From: Diplolepis rosae | Lineage: Eukaryota; Arthropoda; Insecta; Hymenoptera; Diplolepididae | Reading direction: 5' to 3' | Assembly (NCBI GenBank): GCA_030998225.1 | Contig: JAPYXD010000717.1 | Location: 2,627,501 to 2,691,500 of the forward strand | Length of the DNA stretch: 64,000 bases | Shown here: piece by piece, positions 51,749-63,800 of the stretch | Position numbering within the stretch: the stretch's first letter is position 1 | Layout: each line of letters opens with the position of its first letter | Made by a program: the position numbers and the translations under genes | The notes under the pieces: model-generated | Databases searched by the model: none | Told to the model about the DNA's origin: nothing | What the model saw: the letters and a program-made list of their open reading frames with translations, nothing else

Positions 51749-53040
51749 GTAAGTTTCGGTGATTCATCGCAGTTTGACATTATGTCAAAAAAGTTAGAAT
51801 TTGTTAATCATATCAGATCTTCATAGTTTCCCCTTGAAAGTGGGAAACTTGATGGAATTGTGAGTTGGGCTGTTTTTAGGTGTGTAGGTAGTCTGCTAAA
51901 ATTGGGCGCCAGGGTCGAACGATTCGAAGCCAAAGGATACAGTTTTATTAGTGGCACAGTGAACTAAAAATCTGTCAGAAGACTCAAATGTCATTTACGT
52001 AACATATTTCAATTGTCTTCCAGAATATCATAGCTGCATTTTGAATGCGAGGGTCAAGTTCCTTTAAAGCCTAATTGGTTACAATATTATTATTGAAATG
52101 TTTGTTCATTTCTTTGGCATAGGGTCAGTTTCTTCTTATTTTCTTTGATTAAAATTATTATTACACTTAAAAATGCGCAAAAAGAAAGAAAGGAAAACGT
52201 TTCGGCCACATATGGGGGCCCTCTTCAGTGCCATAAATTCAAAGATTAATTCAAAATTTCTGTAAAGAATTACAATATAGAAGATAATTAAAAAAAGAAT
52301 TATCATAGAAATTAAAAACTTATCTCATAGCTTGCAATTCAAAATGAAGTAGTCCATTATGCAGCATCACCAATTGAAAAATTACTTGAAGTTCACTATG
52401 AATAAAAAACCGGATAAAATGAAAAAATATAAAAGATTTTGCACACGAACCGACCGAAATTTTTAAAAAAAAAACGTAGATAGACTACTTTTAGTTTTGA
52501 CATAGAAAAAAGTTCAATTTTAGGAAAATATATCGGAAAATTTGTTTTTCATTATCGAAACCAAAAGCAGTCTATCTAAGTCCGTTTTTATCTTCTCTAC
52601 AATATCCTAAATTTTAGCAACAAAATTTAATGTATTTTGGGCACAAACATGTAAAAACTGGGTCAAATTGTTTACATGAACTTCCTACTTTTCTCAAATA
52701 CTATTAATTGTTGGGTACAAATTTCGTTTTTTCCGCCGGCAATTGATATTTTTAAACAAGGCTAATTAACTCTTGCTCAGTTTCCCCCAAGATTTTTCCA
52801 CAATTATAAATTTTTTTAGCTGAAACTTTAAGACGTAATAGAGGACATATCAGCGAGTAAATGAATTTTTCGGTACAACGATTAATAGACAAAGGATCTC
52901 CTACCTTAAATGTAGCGTCAAAATTTTTATTTTACGTTTCAACGATTTCGCAACATTCACTTGTGCTTTATTATAGGTCAGAAACAAAATTCTTGAAGTT
53001 AGGCCTTTTTTCGTCCGCTAGAATAATATTACCCCTTAAA
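51749..53040. other. Intron-like or intergenic AT-rich DNA
   Basis: Holds the hammerhead-like repeat copy b (52,118-52,440). 52,450-52,620 contains an inverted pair (GTAGATAGACTACTTTTAGT / AAAAGCAGTCTATCTAAGTC), another foldback. No coding sequence. Confidence 0.4.
52118..52440 (-). repeat. Dispersed repeat with hammerhead-like motif, copy b
   Basis: Reverse-complement match to 2,690-3,060, and collinear with the split copy around 57,008-61,780. The motif itself, CTGAAGA - GGGCC/GGCC stem - GAAACG, lies at 52,198-52,232 on the minus strand. This copy is uninterrupted and shows the empty site of the insertion found in copy c. Confidence 0.65.
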
Positions 53041-53190
53041 TAAAATACAAAAATTCAAACTTTAATAAATTGAATTAGCTGGTATATATTTATTAAGTAA
53101 TAAAAAATTTTTATTTAAATTGAAGTACAAGTACAGTATAAATATATACCAGCTAATTCACTTTATTAACGTTTAAATTTTTGTATTTTA
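53041..53190. repeat. Palindromic foldback, about 55-bp arms
   Basis: TAATAAATTGAATTAGCTGG at the left is matched by CCAGCTAATTCACTTTATTA at the right. The outer parts (ATACAAAAATTCAAAC / GTTTAAATTTTTGTAT) extend the pairing. A piggyBac-type MITE is inserted at its right edge. Confidence 0.65.
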
Positions 53191-53195
53191 TTTAA

Positions 53196-53596
53196 CCCTC
53201 CGTTACCAAACATATGAGGGATTCCCTCAGTGGGGTCAGTTTTTTCGAAATAACTTCTAATTTACGCTTCACACAGTCTGGTCCGTTTGAATACCTTTCC
53301 ACGAATTATTCCTGAAGCTTTTTGTAGCAATAAAATATGTTCAAGTAGAATACTCATTCAATAATCACTTTTCAAAACCAAAGGTGACGTGAATTCTGAG
53401 GGAATCCCTCCATAGTTTGACTTTCGTGCAATGGAAATAGCTTGAGTTCTTGAGTGCGGTGTTGCCACATTCTGATGTTACATGTTCAACCAAGTAGTCG
53501 CAACATTTGGCAACACTGCAGATGTTCTAACACGCAGAGGGAAATCCTCTAGGGTTTGGTAACCGTGTAACAATTTTTAAGTTTGGTAAAGGAGGG
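53196..53596. mobile_element. piggyBac-type MITE (401 bp) with TTAA target duplication
   Basis: Starts CCCTCCGTTACC, ends GGTAAAGGAGGG and is flanked by TTAA on both sides (53,192-53,195 and 53,597-53,600). Subterminal inverted words GAGGGATTCCCTC / GAGGGAATCCCTC also occur. No ORF. TTAA specificity is diagnostic of the piggyBac superfamily. Confidence 0.8.
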
Positions 53597-53600
53597 TTAA

Positions 53601-54268
53601 GTTTGCTTCCTTGAAATACAAAAATTATTTACCCTCCCGCTAGCATCATAATCTGTAGTTTTGTGTTCTTTGGTCGATTTATTTATTTCATCATTAGCCA
53701 AGTACATGTATTATACTACTATTAAAGTAGAAAAAAAAACTCTAGCTTTGCCAATTTTCAATCAATCGACTTAAATAATAAATATAAATAAAATGGCATC
53801 GATTTAAAGTAAAAGATACGTATTTAGCCCTAAATTTCGTTACTGAAAGTTGCATAAAATTTCACTAGAAAAACACCTAATTATTCCATTTAAAAAAGAT
53901 TTAAGTCGGTTGATTTCAGGATTCCTGTGGCAAGAAACACAGTTCAGGTTCTCGGAGCTTCTTCGAAAAGTACCCTGTACATGGGTTGACGAATAGGTCG
54001 AAATAGGCGGCCAAATTTCGAAGTGTTAGGCTCGGCAACAGCATACGTCCCAGATATGTCCTCTTAATTATTCCAGTTCCTTCGTTATCCAGAGGCGTCC
54101 TCAGCGATAATACATAAAAAGAAACAATAAAAACTCGACATTAAATTCTTGAATCGTAACTTAAATCTAGCTCTCGAATCTTGTATCGACTTTCCATGCA
54201 GCCATTGAGATATCCATGTACTTACAGTTTTGCACGTTCATTGAACGATGAAAAAAATTTTCTTTAAG
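53601..54268. other. Intergenic, no gene seen
   Basis: AT-rich, no coding frame or boundary recognised. Confidence 0.35.
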
Positions 54269-54480
54269 ATAAACCACCCTTATTAAAAAAAGACCCGAAA
54301 AAGTGGAAAAATTTCTATTTCGTCCCAAGCACCTTCGCTTAGATCAAAATTTCGGGTTGTGTTGAATAGTTCTAGTGTTGCCCGAAAGATTGACACCCTC
54401 AAAACATAGGGGACGAATTTAGATAAACCACCCTTATCAAAAAAAGACTTAAAATAGTGGAAAAAATGGCTATTCTGCGC
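54269..54480. repeat. Two-copy direct repeat
   Basis: GATAAACCACCCTTATTAAA...AGTGGAAAAATTTCTATTTC at 54,269 recurs with changes at 54,422. The spacing is about 153 bp. Confidence 0.55.
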
Positions 54481-54509
54481 GAAGCACACCTACTTGGCTT
54501 GAAATGACG

Positions 54510-54990
54510 TGTTTTTGTTTTTTAATTAGCCTCAAGGAACACTTTTTCATCATGATATTTGTACTCCGGGCTCGATTTCTTGTATACATTTCTGTAATTT
54601 TCTAATAATTTTCATGATTAAAAATAATCTAATTTCTTCCAAATGTCTAAAAATAGGAAAAAAAATTCATAGAATGTTTTTAAACAAAGTATTTCTTATT
54701 CTAACGCTTATTTTGTATCTCAAATATTATGGTTAAAAAATGGAGATTTTTATTTTCAATATTTAAAATCAAAACAAAGTGTGTATCTTACCAAAAAATG
54801 TCTTACTGTGAATTCGTGGACCTCATTTAGGCTAATATTTTTCCATTTGAATGTTTTTTTCGTATGTCACATATTTTGCTTAAAACATGGAAAAGAATTA
54901 TATTTTAGTATGATATCGTTTCAAACTGAGGCAAACAGGGTTTACTTATCAGAAATTAATTTAGTGGTTTTCAAGCGGCGAAGTTAATAT
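54510..54990. repeat. Diverged fragment of the GC-headed repeat
   Basis: GCCTCAAGGAACACTTTTTC, CGATTTCTTGTATACATTTC and the GTATCTCAAATATT / TGGAAAA series follow the order found at 6,790-7,200. Both ends are missing. Confidence 0.5.
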
Positions 54991-55353
54991 TTTCGTTTGA
55001 ATAAATGGACTATATGTTCCGCTAACTTTTATAAAGCTTACGAGAATTCGAAATTCACTATATCAAATTTGCGAAGCGAAACAAAGAATATGTGAATCTG
55101 GAAACCACTGTATAAAAAATCACACACTCCACTAAACGGTTTGATCTTCAGAAGTGATGGCTTCGGATTAAGTATTCTTATGTCTTTTTCTAACGCGTGC
55201 AAAACAAAAGGAAAATAGAGGGGAGAGCTTTGGCAACGAGAAGAGGGGAGGTTTCAGGTGAAACACACACACAAATATTATTATTATACCTTATTTATAT
55301 TTACATATTTAAGTACGCAATGCCACACTATTTATAATTGCACACGCTTGAAA

Positions 55354-55563
55354 TTAAATTTCAGAATCGCTTTTGGGTTCGAACCCTCTAACTCTACCTA
55401 TATCTACATAATTAAACGCATTCCTAGCGCCTAAAGCCTCTCGGCTATTCTCGCTTGCAATAATCTGAAAGATATCTCGCTTATAAGCCTCTACTGAGTT
55501 GGGCAGGCTTGGATCGAGTCTACGAAGCTGTTCGGATAACGTCGGAAGCACTCGGACGATATT
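55354..55563 (-). CDS. Putative terminal exon of a host gene
   Basis: A clean minus-strand acceptor (TTCGTATAATTCGTTTCAG) ends at 55,564. The exon then encodes 69 residues (NIVRVLPTLSEQLRRLDPSL...) in phase 0, ending in a stop at 55,354. Composition is ordinary soluble protein, amphipathic and charged, and the exon is more GC-rich than its flanks, where the open frame continues into low-complexity Ile/Leu/Phe. I cannot identify the protein or find its upstream exons, which would lie to the right. Confidence 0.4.
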   Translation of the reverse strand, partial: NIVRVLPTLSEQLRRLDPSLPNSVEAYKRDIFQIIASENSREALGARNAFNYVDIGRVRGFEPKSDSEI

Positions 55564-55663
55564 CTGAAACGAATTATACGAAAAACCGAGAATGAATTTT
55601 GTTTGAGAAAAAAGTAATTTTATAATAATGGTTAAAAAATTTGCTGATATTATTGTCATATCT

Positions 55664-56944
55664 CACATAGTGCGGATAAAAATATTATTTCTTATTTTTT
55701 AAAAATCAAGACGAAAAATACAAATCGTTCGGAAAAACGTTTAAATCGAAACTTCAATCTTTTTTAAAAGAACAATTTTACATTATCATGGTCTCGTATA
55801 TTTCAAAGTTTGACCGGGAAAAGAAAAAATCATAATGGTGCGACTGTATCGTAGAATGGAAAAATTGAGCCTCTTGATAGTATAAAGACAAAATTATTTA
55901 TTATAAAAGAGATTTGTTAAAAAACAAAGTGGTTATTTATATAACAAAAAATACACACATTTTTTGAGAATCAATCAAAAAAGGCAGGAAAAGGAGAAAA
56001 CATAGAAAACGAGGTTAATATATTAAGAATCAGAGAACATTTCAAACTTGAAAGTTTTTATATGAATTTTTTTAAAAATGTCATTGCTTAAAAAAAAAAT
56101 TGTTTGTAATTAAAGGATTTGTACAAAACGAATTCATGCTGGGCTCATTTTATAAGTAATTTTGATAGCTTTGGATTTAATTAAGAGAAAAAAAATGTTT
56201 ACTCGCATAATTCAAATTAAGATAATTTGAACAATTATCGAAAAACAAGTGATCCCACAATTCTGACAGGTAGTGTAGCTCTTCGTAAGAAAAAAATTCT
56301 AAAGGCTGTAAATTCGTATGCGAATTCCGATATAATTTATTAATGGTTTAAAATAGTGGAACTCGTTATTTACATTGGTTTATTTCATAACAACGAAATC
56401 TCAAGTTATAATTTCATCTGCAAATTGAAATATAATTTTTGTTTTTTCATGTATTAAAACCTTTTATTCGCATTTCCATACTGAAATTTACTTGTGAAAA
56501 ATGTTACGTATTTCAAAAACTTTTGAAAGTATTTCTTGCGATTAAATATTTTTTAATGCTTTTTATATCAGAGAAATACTGCTGTGTAATTCGATGTGTA
56601 AATTAAGATATTATTTATGTATTGTGCAAATATTCAAACCCTTGATTTTTAAAACTTGAATCTCATATTTAATAATATCTTTTTATAGAATATTCTCCAC
56701 ATAATTTTCTACTTAAAGCAGGAAATTTACAAAAGTAAAAAATATTAAAATGGACATTTTTTTTTTAATTTTAAACATTAATTGCCTTTTAATTTTACTG
56801 AAAAATGATTCTTCAAGTGTTAAAATCATTCTACAATTTTACAAAATCTTTCAGAAATTTATTTTGGGTTATTATATTTCAAAATATCTGAAAAGCAGTC
56901 GACAAAAACATATATCTCAATTTTTGTTAATTTCTTGTTATTTT
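55664..56944. other. AT-rich DNA without recognisable features
   Basis: Long A/T-biased stretch, no gene. The 75-codon frame at 56,750-56,977 is low-complexity and runs into a repeat. Confidence 0.4.
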
Positions 56945-57007
56945 GGCATAGGGTCAGTTTCATCTTATTTTATTTGATTAAAAATGTCACTATTAGATGT
57001 AAAAATG
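56945..57007 (-). repeat. Hammerhead-like repeat copy c, part 1 (ends in target duplication)
   Basis: GGCATAGGGTCAGTTTCATC matches 52,120 onward. The segment ends GTAAAAATG (56,999-57,007), which is repeated at 61,781-61,789 where the rest of the repeat resumes. Confidence 0.7.
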
Positions 57008-57337
57008 ATGATATAGAAGTTTGAGACGTCTCAAACCCAAACTTGTGACGAATTGTGAGACGGGAAATTAAGAAAGAAATTCTCGTAGTGACGGAAATTT
57101 ATCCCTAGATCAGGTAACGAAAAAATACAATAAGAGCAATAAACAATACCTCTATAAATCAAAAGACTTTGATGCCTAACTTCGGGATGACACTTACACG
57201 CCTACAACCCTTGGGACACGCGACAATATTTTGACTTCGAGATAACAAAAAATGACTGCAAAAAACACATCTTATATTTTAACCCTACATGTGCGAAGTC
57301 CGCGAAGATTGCATATGTGCATATATGCTATAGGACG

Positions 57338-59405
57338 AATCGTCTCACAACTTCTGTCGGCCCGCTTGAAGTCGAACCTAAAAGCAGGTATTAGATCATG
57401 ACAATGAAAGCAATAAACTGTACGCGTGGCGTATTCCTAATTGAAAATTAATACTATCCTTCATCAGCCCATAAGATTGAAAATCGTAGTTTTCTTGAGG
57501 AACACATATGAGTGTAATGCATCGAATCATAAATATTCAAGAAAATCATGCGTCACTTGCATTCAGAAAGTATGGTTTTTCTATTACAATTTCTGTATAT
57601 GCATTTCTGGATTATTCAAATTATTTATCAAACAAGTAACTTTTTGAGATTGCGTTACTCTTTGTAAAAGAGTAACATTTCAAGCTCACGTGACTACGGA
57701 AGGCATGGGGCAAGCCATCAGTGTTTTGCGAAGGGAACAAGTGTTGGAGCAAACACTAGTGGCATAAAACTGACTGCCGATATGATACGAGACATTTCAA
57801 AAACTCATGTAATAAATTGACTTCGTAGACGGTCGAAAAAAACTATGACGTCCTCCTATTCTTTGAAGTTTTAAATCTCTAGCTCATAGAGAAAACCTTT
57901 ACGAAGCGAAAGAATCGTATTAAAAAGTTCGCGTCGAAGGGGAAGTTGGTTTTTTATTAAAAAAAAAATATAAAATTTTCTGAAATTTGGGGTCTATTTG
58001 AACGCTCAATTGCTCCAAGCTAAACGATATTTCTGATTCGTAGTTTAGCATGGATGATAAAGCAAAGTTCCAACTTCATATTGCAGGAAAGTATGTCAAG
58101 TAAAAGTGCATAGACCTTGAGATTTTGCTCTTTTAGCAGTTGCATAAATTCGTCTAACTTGCCAGAAAACAAATTTTCTGAATGCCAGATATGAGACGAA
58201 AATCGTCTCACAACTTCTGTCGGCCCGTTTGAAGTCGAACCCAAAAGCAGGTAGTAGATCATGACAATGAAAGCAATAAACTGTACGCGTGGCGTACTCC
58301 TAATTGAAAATTAATACTATCCCTCATCAGCCCATAAGATTGAAAATCGTAAAGTTTTCTTGAGGAACACATCATATGAGTGTAATGCATCGAATCATAA
58401 ATATTCAAGAAAATCATGCGTCTCTTGCATTCAGAAACTATGGTTTTTCCATTACAATTTCTGTATATGCATTACTGGATTATTCGAAATACTTTCAAAC
58501 CAGTAACTTTTTGAGATTGAGTTACTTTTCCGAAAAGAGTAACATTTCAAACTTATTCATCTAGGGAAGGAATGGGGCAAGCCATCAGTGTTTTGCAAAG
58601 GGAACAACTGTTGGAGCAAACACTAGTGGCATAAAACTGACTGCCGATATGATTCGAGACATTTCCAAATCTCATGTAATAAATTGACTTCGTAGACGGT
58701 CGAAAAAAACTATGACGTCCTCCTATTCTTTGAAGTTTTAAATCTCTAGCTCATAGAGAAAACCTTTACGAAGCGAAAGAATCGTATTAAAAAGTTCGCG
58801 TCGAATGGGAAGTTGGTTTTTTATTCAAAAAAAAAATATAAAATTTTCTGGAATTTGGGGTCTATTTGAACGCTCAATTGCTCCAAGCTAAACGACATTT
58901 CTGATTCGTAGTTTAGCATGGATGATAAAGCAAAGTTCCAACTTCATATTGCAGAAAAGTATGTCAAGTAAAAGTGCATAGACCTTGAGATTTTGCTCTT
59001 TTAGCAGTTGCATAAATTCGTCTAACTTGCCAGAAAACAAATTTTCTGAATGCCAGATATGAGACGAAAATCGTCTCACAACTTCTGTCGGCCCGCTTGA
59101 AGTCGTACCCAAAAGCAGGTAGTAGATCATGACAATGAAAGCAATAAACTGTACGCGTGGCGTACTCCTAATTGAAAATTAATACTATCCCTCATCAGCT
59201 CATGAGATTGGAAATCATAAAATTTTTTTGCAAAACACATCATATGAGTGTCATGCATCAAATCATAAATATTTAAGAAAATCATGCGTCACTTGCATTC
59301 AGAAAGTATGGTTTTTCCATTACATTTTCTGTATATGCATTACTGGAATATTCGAAATACTTTCAAAGGAGTAACTTTTTGATATTGAGTTACTTTTCCG
59401 AAAAG
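57338..59405. repeat. Tandem duplication (about 2.4 copies, period about 865 bp)
   Basis: The unit starts at AATCGTCTCACAACTTCTGT (57,338, 58,200, 59,070). The 80-codon minus-strand frame at 58,020-58,262 is repeated at 58,888-59,130 because the DNA is duplicated; I do not count it as a gene. The duplication copies most of the element's left arm. Confidence 0.7.
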
Positions 59406-59449
59406 AGTTGTGACTGCGTCGGTATCAAATCTGAACACACGTTTGAAGA

Positions 59450-59765
59450 TGTGAACTTGAAAAAATATTTATAAATTTTTGCTTTTTTTTATGAAACGCT
59501 ACTTTATATGAAAACACAAAACTTCATAAAATTAATGACTTTTTATGAAGTCAACTTAAAATTTTTTTTATAGAGTCCGGTTTTTTTTATGAAATGCGAA
59601 TTTTTATTTCAAAAAAACTCATAATGTATAAAAAATTTTTATAATGTTGACTTTATAAAAAAACACGTGCTTTTATTAAGTCAATCTCACAAAAACTAGA
59701 TACACACTTTATAAATATTGTAAACAGTTCATATATAAAGTCATTTTATAAAAATTTTATTACAA
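59450..59765. repeat. AT-rich TTTATAAAG array, inverted relative to 1-500
   Basis: 59,450-59,510 is the reverse complement of 445-505, and the rest is built of the same short palindromic units. It lies inside the long-inverted-repeat element. Confidence 0.6.
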
Positions 59766-59964
59766 AGTAGCGCGCTCCCGCGAATAACCACGTCGTTCGC
59801 GCCACAAGACGATAGAAAGTCATGCGATCACAGAAATTCAGCCACAAATACTTCCATCATTTTTATTTCAATGATCTTTTTAAAATATGCATTTTTATTA
59901 ATTGTTTACTGTACGCTTATTACTCGTCACTTATAACTGTTGAATAACTGTCGAGACGCGTTCC

Positions 59965-60830
59965 TAATTTTATTTAGTATCAGTATGTACAATATTCCAT
60001 GAAATATGAATTGTTACTGAAAATTCGAAAATAACTGCGTACAATAAAACTACATAAACATTTATTACTTGATTAACAACTTAATTAAATACATATACTT
60101 CTTACACATACAATATATACAAACATAATAATTATTGCAAAAATCGTTACTTTTTTGATTTTTTAGATTTAGTTGTACTTTTTTTTTATATCGTTTTATA
60201 TCGTTTCACTTTATACACAATTTTGATAACTTTGCTGATCTTAATCGTGTTCTTTTGCAAATCTTCATCCTTCGCAAATAACTGCTCATAATCTTTCATG
60301 TCAAATTACGACACGTCAACCATTTCAAACGGAGGGTTTCTTGAATGTTTGATCAAATCCTCGTATTTCTTTTCAGTTTCAACCCCCTCTCAACTCTTTT
60401 TTTTATGTCCATACAAGATACTAAGGAAGAGAAAATTGACCTCAAGAAAGAAAAAGAGAAGTCAAAAGGAAAACTACGTAAAAAAAAACCACGTAAAAGA
60501 AAACCTTAAACTACAAAAAATAAAGTGAAACTCGAAGCTGATATTAAGAAGTAAAAAATGAACACAAGATAGTCAAAAAAGAAACCAGCTGCTCAAAACG
60601 ATATAAAAAAAAAGTACAACTAAATCTAAAAAATCAAAAAAGTAACGATTTTTGCAATAATTATTATGTTTGTATATATTGTATGTGTAAGAAGTATATG
60701 TATTTAATTATGTTGTTAATCAAGTAATAAATGTTTATTTTATTCTTTTACGCAGTTATTTTCGAATGTCCAGTAACAATTTATATTTTATGGAATATTG
60801 TACATATTGATACTAAATAAAATTTTGAAT
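59965..60830. repeat. Central palindrome of the long-inverted-repeat element
   Basis: 59,965-60,205 (TTTAGTATCAGTATGTACAA onward) and 60,590-60,826 are inverted copies, near-identical over about 235 bp. The loop between them is Lys-codon-rich low-complexity DNA. The 76-codon frame at 60,298-60,528 ends in a K/R-rich run and is not convincing as a gene. Confidence 0.7.
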
Positions 60831-61780
60831 AAAAAACCAACTTCCCATTCGACGCAAACTTTTTAATACGATTCTTTCGCTTCGTAAAGGTTTTCTCTAT
60901 CAGCTAGAGATTGAAAACTTTAAAGAATAGGAGGACGTCATAGTTTTTTTCGACCGTCTACGAAGTCAATTTATTATATGAGTTTTGGAAATGTCTCGTA
61001 TCATATCGGCAGTCAGTTTTATGCCACTAGTGTTTGCTCCAACACTTGTTCCCTTCGCAAAACACTGATGGCTTGCCCCATGCCTTCCGTAGTCACGTGA
61101 GCTTGAAATGTTACTCTTTTACAAAGAGTAACGCAATCTCAAAAAGTTACTTGTTTGATAAATAATTTGAATAATCCAGAAATGCATATACAGAAATTGT
61201 AATGGAAAAACCATACTTTCTGAATGCAAGTGACGCATGATTTTCTTGAATATTTTTAATTTGATGCATGATACTCATATGATGTGTTTTGCAAAAGAAA
61301 TTTACGATTTCCAATCTCATGAGCTGATGAGGGATAAATTTAATTTTCAATTAGGAGTACGCCACGCGTACAGTTTATTGCTTTCATTGTCATGATCTAC
61401 TACCTGCTTTTGGGTTCGACTTTTAGCAGGCCGAAAGAAGTTGTGAGACGATTCGTCCTATAGCATATATGCACATATGCAATCTTCGCGGACTTCGCAC
61501 ATGTAGGGTTAAAATATAAGGAGTGTTTTTGCGGTCATTTTTTGTTAACTCGAAGTCGAAATATTGTCGCGTGTCCCAAGGGTTGTACGCGTGTAAGTGT
61601 CATCCCGAAGTTAGGTATAAAAGTCTTTTGATTTATAGAGGTATTGTTTATTGCTTCTATTGTATTTTTTCGCTACCTGATCTAGGGATAAATTTCCATC
61701 TCTTATGAGAATCTTTCTTCATTTTTCGTCTCAAATTCGTCACAAGTTTGGGTTTGAGACGTCTCAAACTTCTATATCAT

Positions 61781-62045
61781 GTAAAAATGCACAAACAGAA
61801 AGAAAGGCAAACGTTTCGGCCACATATGGGGGCCCTCTTCAGTGCCATAAATTCAAAAATTAATTCAATATTTCCGTAGAACATTAGAATATAGGAAATA
61901 ATTAAATTAAGAATTATCATAGAATTCAAAAACTTATTTCATAGCTTGCAATTCAAAATGAAGTAGTCCAGTATGCAGCATCATGAATTGAAAAAATACT
62001 TAGAGTTCACTGTGAATAAAAAACCGGATAGATGAAAAAACATAA
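61781..62045 (-). repeat. Hammerhead-like repeat copy c, part 2
   Basis: Resumes the repeat after the insertion, with the motif at 61,812-61,846 (minus strand) and the end at AAAAAACCGGATA. Confidence 0.65.
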
Positions 62046-62853
62046 AAAAAAATGCACAGGAACCGACCGGAATTTTTTAGAAAATTTTATTATTAAAGAA
62101 GGATGCCAAATTGGTTATCAATGGCAAAACGCGAACATAGTTTACATTTTTGAAAACTTTGCGGTAAAGACTTTGTTACCGGAGTCTCTCACAGAGTGAT
62201 CTGAACTGTTTTAAAAACCGACTCGAGACATGTGGCTTTGCTGACCGAAAATTTTTTTATGTACGCAATCTTGAGAGGTTCTTTTCCTCCTTGAAGAAGA
62301 CTATTGTCCTATACCTAGTAAAGAATTTTGAGACGTTTATGGTGATTTTCACGAGTGGACGCAGGCGTGTATTTTTCAAGAATACGATTTTATATATCAG
62401 CTTCACGGACAATCCATTAAACACTGAATTTGCAAGCTTATTATAATATCTATATTATATAAAATTGTACTTAATATTATTTGAGTATGTAACGAATAAA
62501 AAAATTGACAGTTGTTTATTTTCGCATTTAGATTTATTCTGAGATGTTTTTAAAAATCGTAATAAATTTATCTTTAAAAACTAATTAAAAAAGTGCAATT
62601 TACATATTCGCGATATTATGTATCACATCTGAAAGTATTATAAAATTTAACTAGTTCTGAAAATGGTCAGCTTGGCTCAACAGCCGACCGCATGAATCTG
62701 AAGCGAGGAAGTGGGGGCACAATGACACGCGGCGTTTGATTGTGTGAGGATCCATACGGAACAGTGGTTCTATGTTCATATGTAAACTGTTTGTGATTTG
62801 AATTCATATTTACAATAATGTAAAACTGTCTTGAGTTATTTCTTGTAATTTAA
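62046..62853. other. Intergenic, no gene
   Basis: Only 62,665-62,755 is notable: GCATGAATCTGAAGCGAGGA...TTTGATTGTGTG is a diverged copy of 37,330-37,420. Confidence 0.4.
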
Positions 62854-62926
62854 CCAGTTAACTGTGGCGACCATGGCGAGTTCCATGTATTTATGACGAG
62901 TATACTCGTCAATCACAGTTAACTGG
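62854..62926. mobile_element. Tiny TTAA-flanked MITE (73 bp)
   Basis: CCAGTTAACTGTG and CACAGTTAACTGG ends, flanked by TTAA (62,850-62,853 and 62,927-62,930). An inner pair, GACGAGTATACTCGTC, is also palindromic. It is piggyBac-like by target, or a chance hairpin. Confidence 0.5.
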
Positions 62927-63059
62927 TTAATATCCTGTAATTCAAGTCAATTTTATAATAGTGTAAATGTGAACTAAATATTCTTGAAGTTACTAAAGGG
63001 CCTAGCCGGGTTTCCATGTAAAAAGACCTCCAACCCAAATGAGATCTAGTATCAACTAT

Positions 63060-63800
63060 ATTCAAAGGCATTTGCCCTAGAATTGTTTTGTGCAAATTTT
63101 CAACCCGGTAGCCGCTATATTGGATGAGTTATCGCTGATTATGCAAATTTCGTTTTTTGCATTTTTTACCTCAACTAATAGTTGGAAAAATCTGAAAAAA
63201 TTCACAGCATTTAGTCTTATTAAGAGAAACTTCTGTACATTTTTCGCGGATTTTTGCGCGTAAAATTCGCGAAGAAAAAAATTGCAAAAATTGTTGCAAG
63301 CAATTTTTTTTATGAAAATTTTGAGAGCAAACTCGAGTTTTTCGTCAATAATATATCTACTAAAGACGCGTATGTCATTATTTTTTCAGATTTTTAAAAA
63401 ATATGGACGACACTTAAAAAATCGATAATTTCCAAAATCGTCGGTTTCGATGGTACTCGTCGTTGGAAATGTATTATTGCCGGTTCTTGTTGTAGACGTT
63501 ATTCGTTTAATCGGTGATATACTCGCATTCATAATAGTTTTCTTGATAATCTTTTAATTCTATCATCGCTATATTGAGTCAGTATTCACTGATTATGCAA
63601 ATTCTGTTTTTCTTATTTTTTAGTGGAACTGGTAATTGGAAAAATGTGGAAGATTGAACTCCGCTTTATTTAGGGACATCTACGTTCATTTTTCCGCGAA
63701 CTTTTCTACCCGCAATTCGTGTTGGATGAGATAGCAAAAACTTCTGCATGCAATTTCTTCCTAGATGAAAATCAGTGACTAAAGCCGATTTTGCCAGTGA
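63060..63800. repeat. Diverged direct duplication, period about 450 bp
   Basis: CGCTATATTG, TGATTATGCAAATT, TTGGAAAAAT and TTTTCGCGGA-type words occur in the same order at about 63,113-63,260 and 63,565-63,710. No coding capacity. The rest of the window to 64,000 shows nothing. Confidence 0.45.

Larger units (their letters stand above)
57008..61780. mobile_element. Long-inverted-repeat element with 9-bp target duplication (4.8 kb)
   Basis: Starts ATGATATAGAAGTTTGAGAC and ends with its inverse. Arms of about 950 bp (57,008-57,958 and 60,828-61,780) are inverted copies. The 9-bp duplication GTAAAAATG flanks it, and the interrupted repeat has an intact counterpart at 52,118. Nine-bp duplications and long terminal inverted repeats are typical of Mutator-like elements. 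There is no transposase, so this copy is non-autonomous. The interior contains a tandem duplication, an AT array and a further palindrome. Confidence 0.7.

Noticed and set aside
58020..59130. Two copies of an 80-codon ORF suggesting a small gene family
   Set aside because: Both lie in a tandem DNA duplication; conservation reflects recent duplication, not coding constraint.
60298..60528. Lys/Arg-rich 76-codon ORF
   Set aside because: Loop of a palindrome made of AAAG/AAGA low-complexity sequence.
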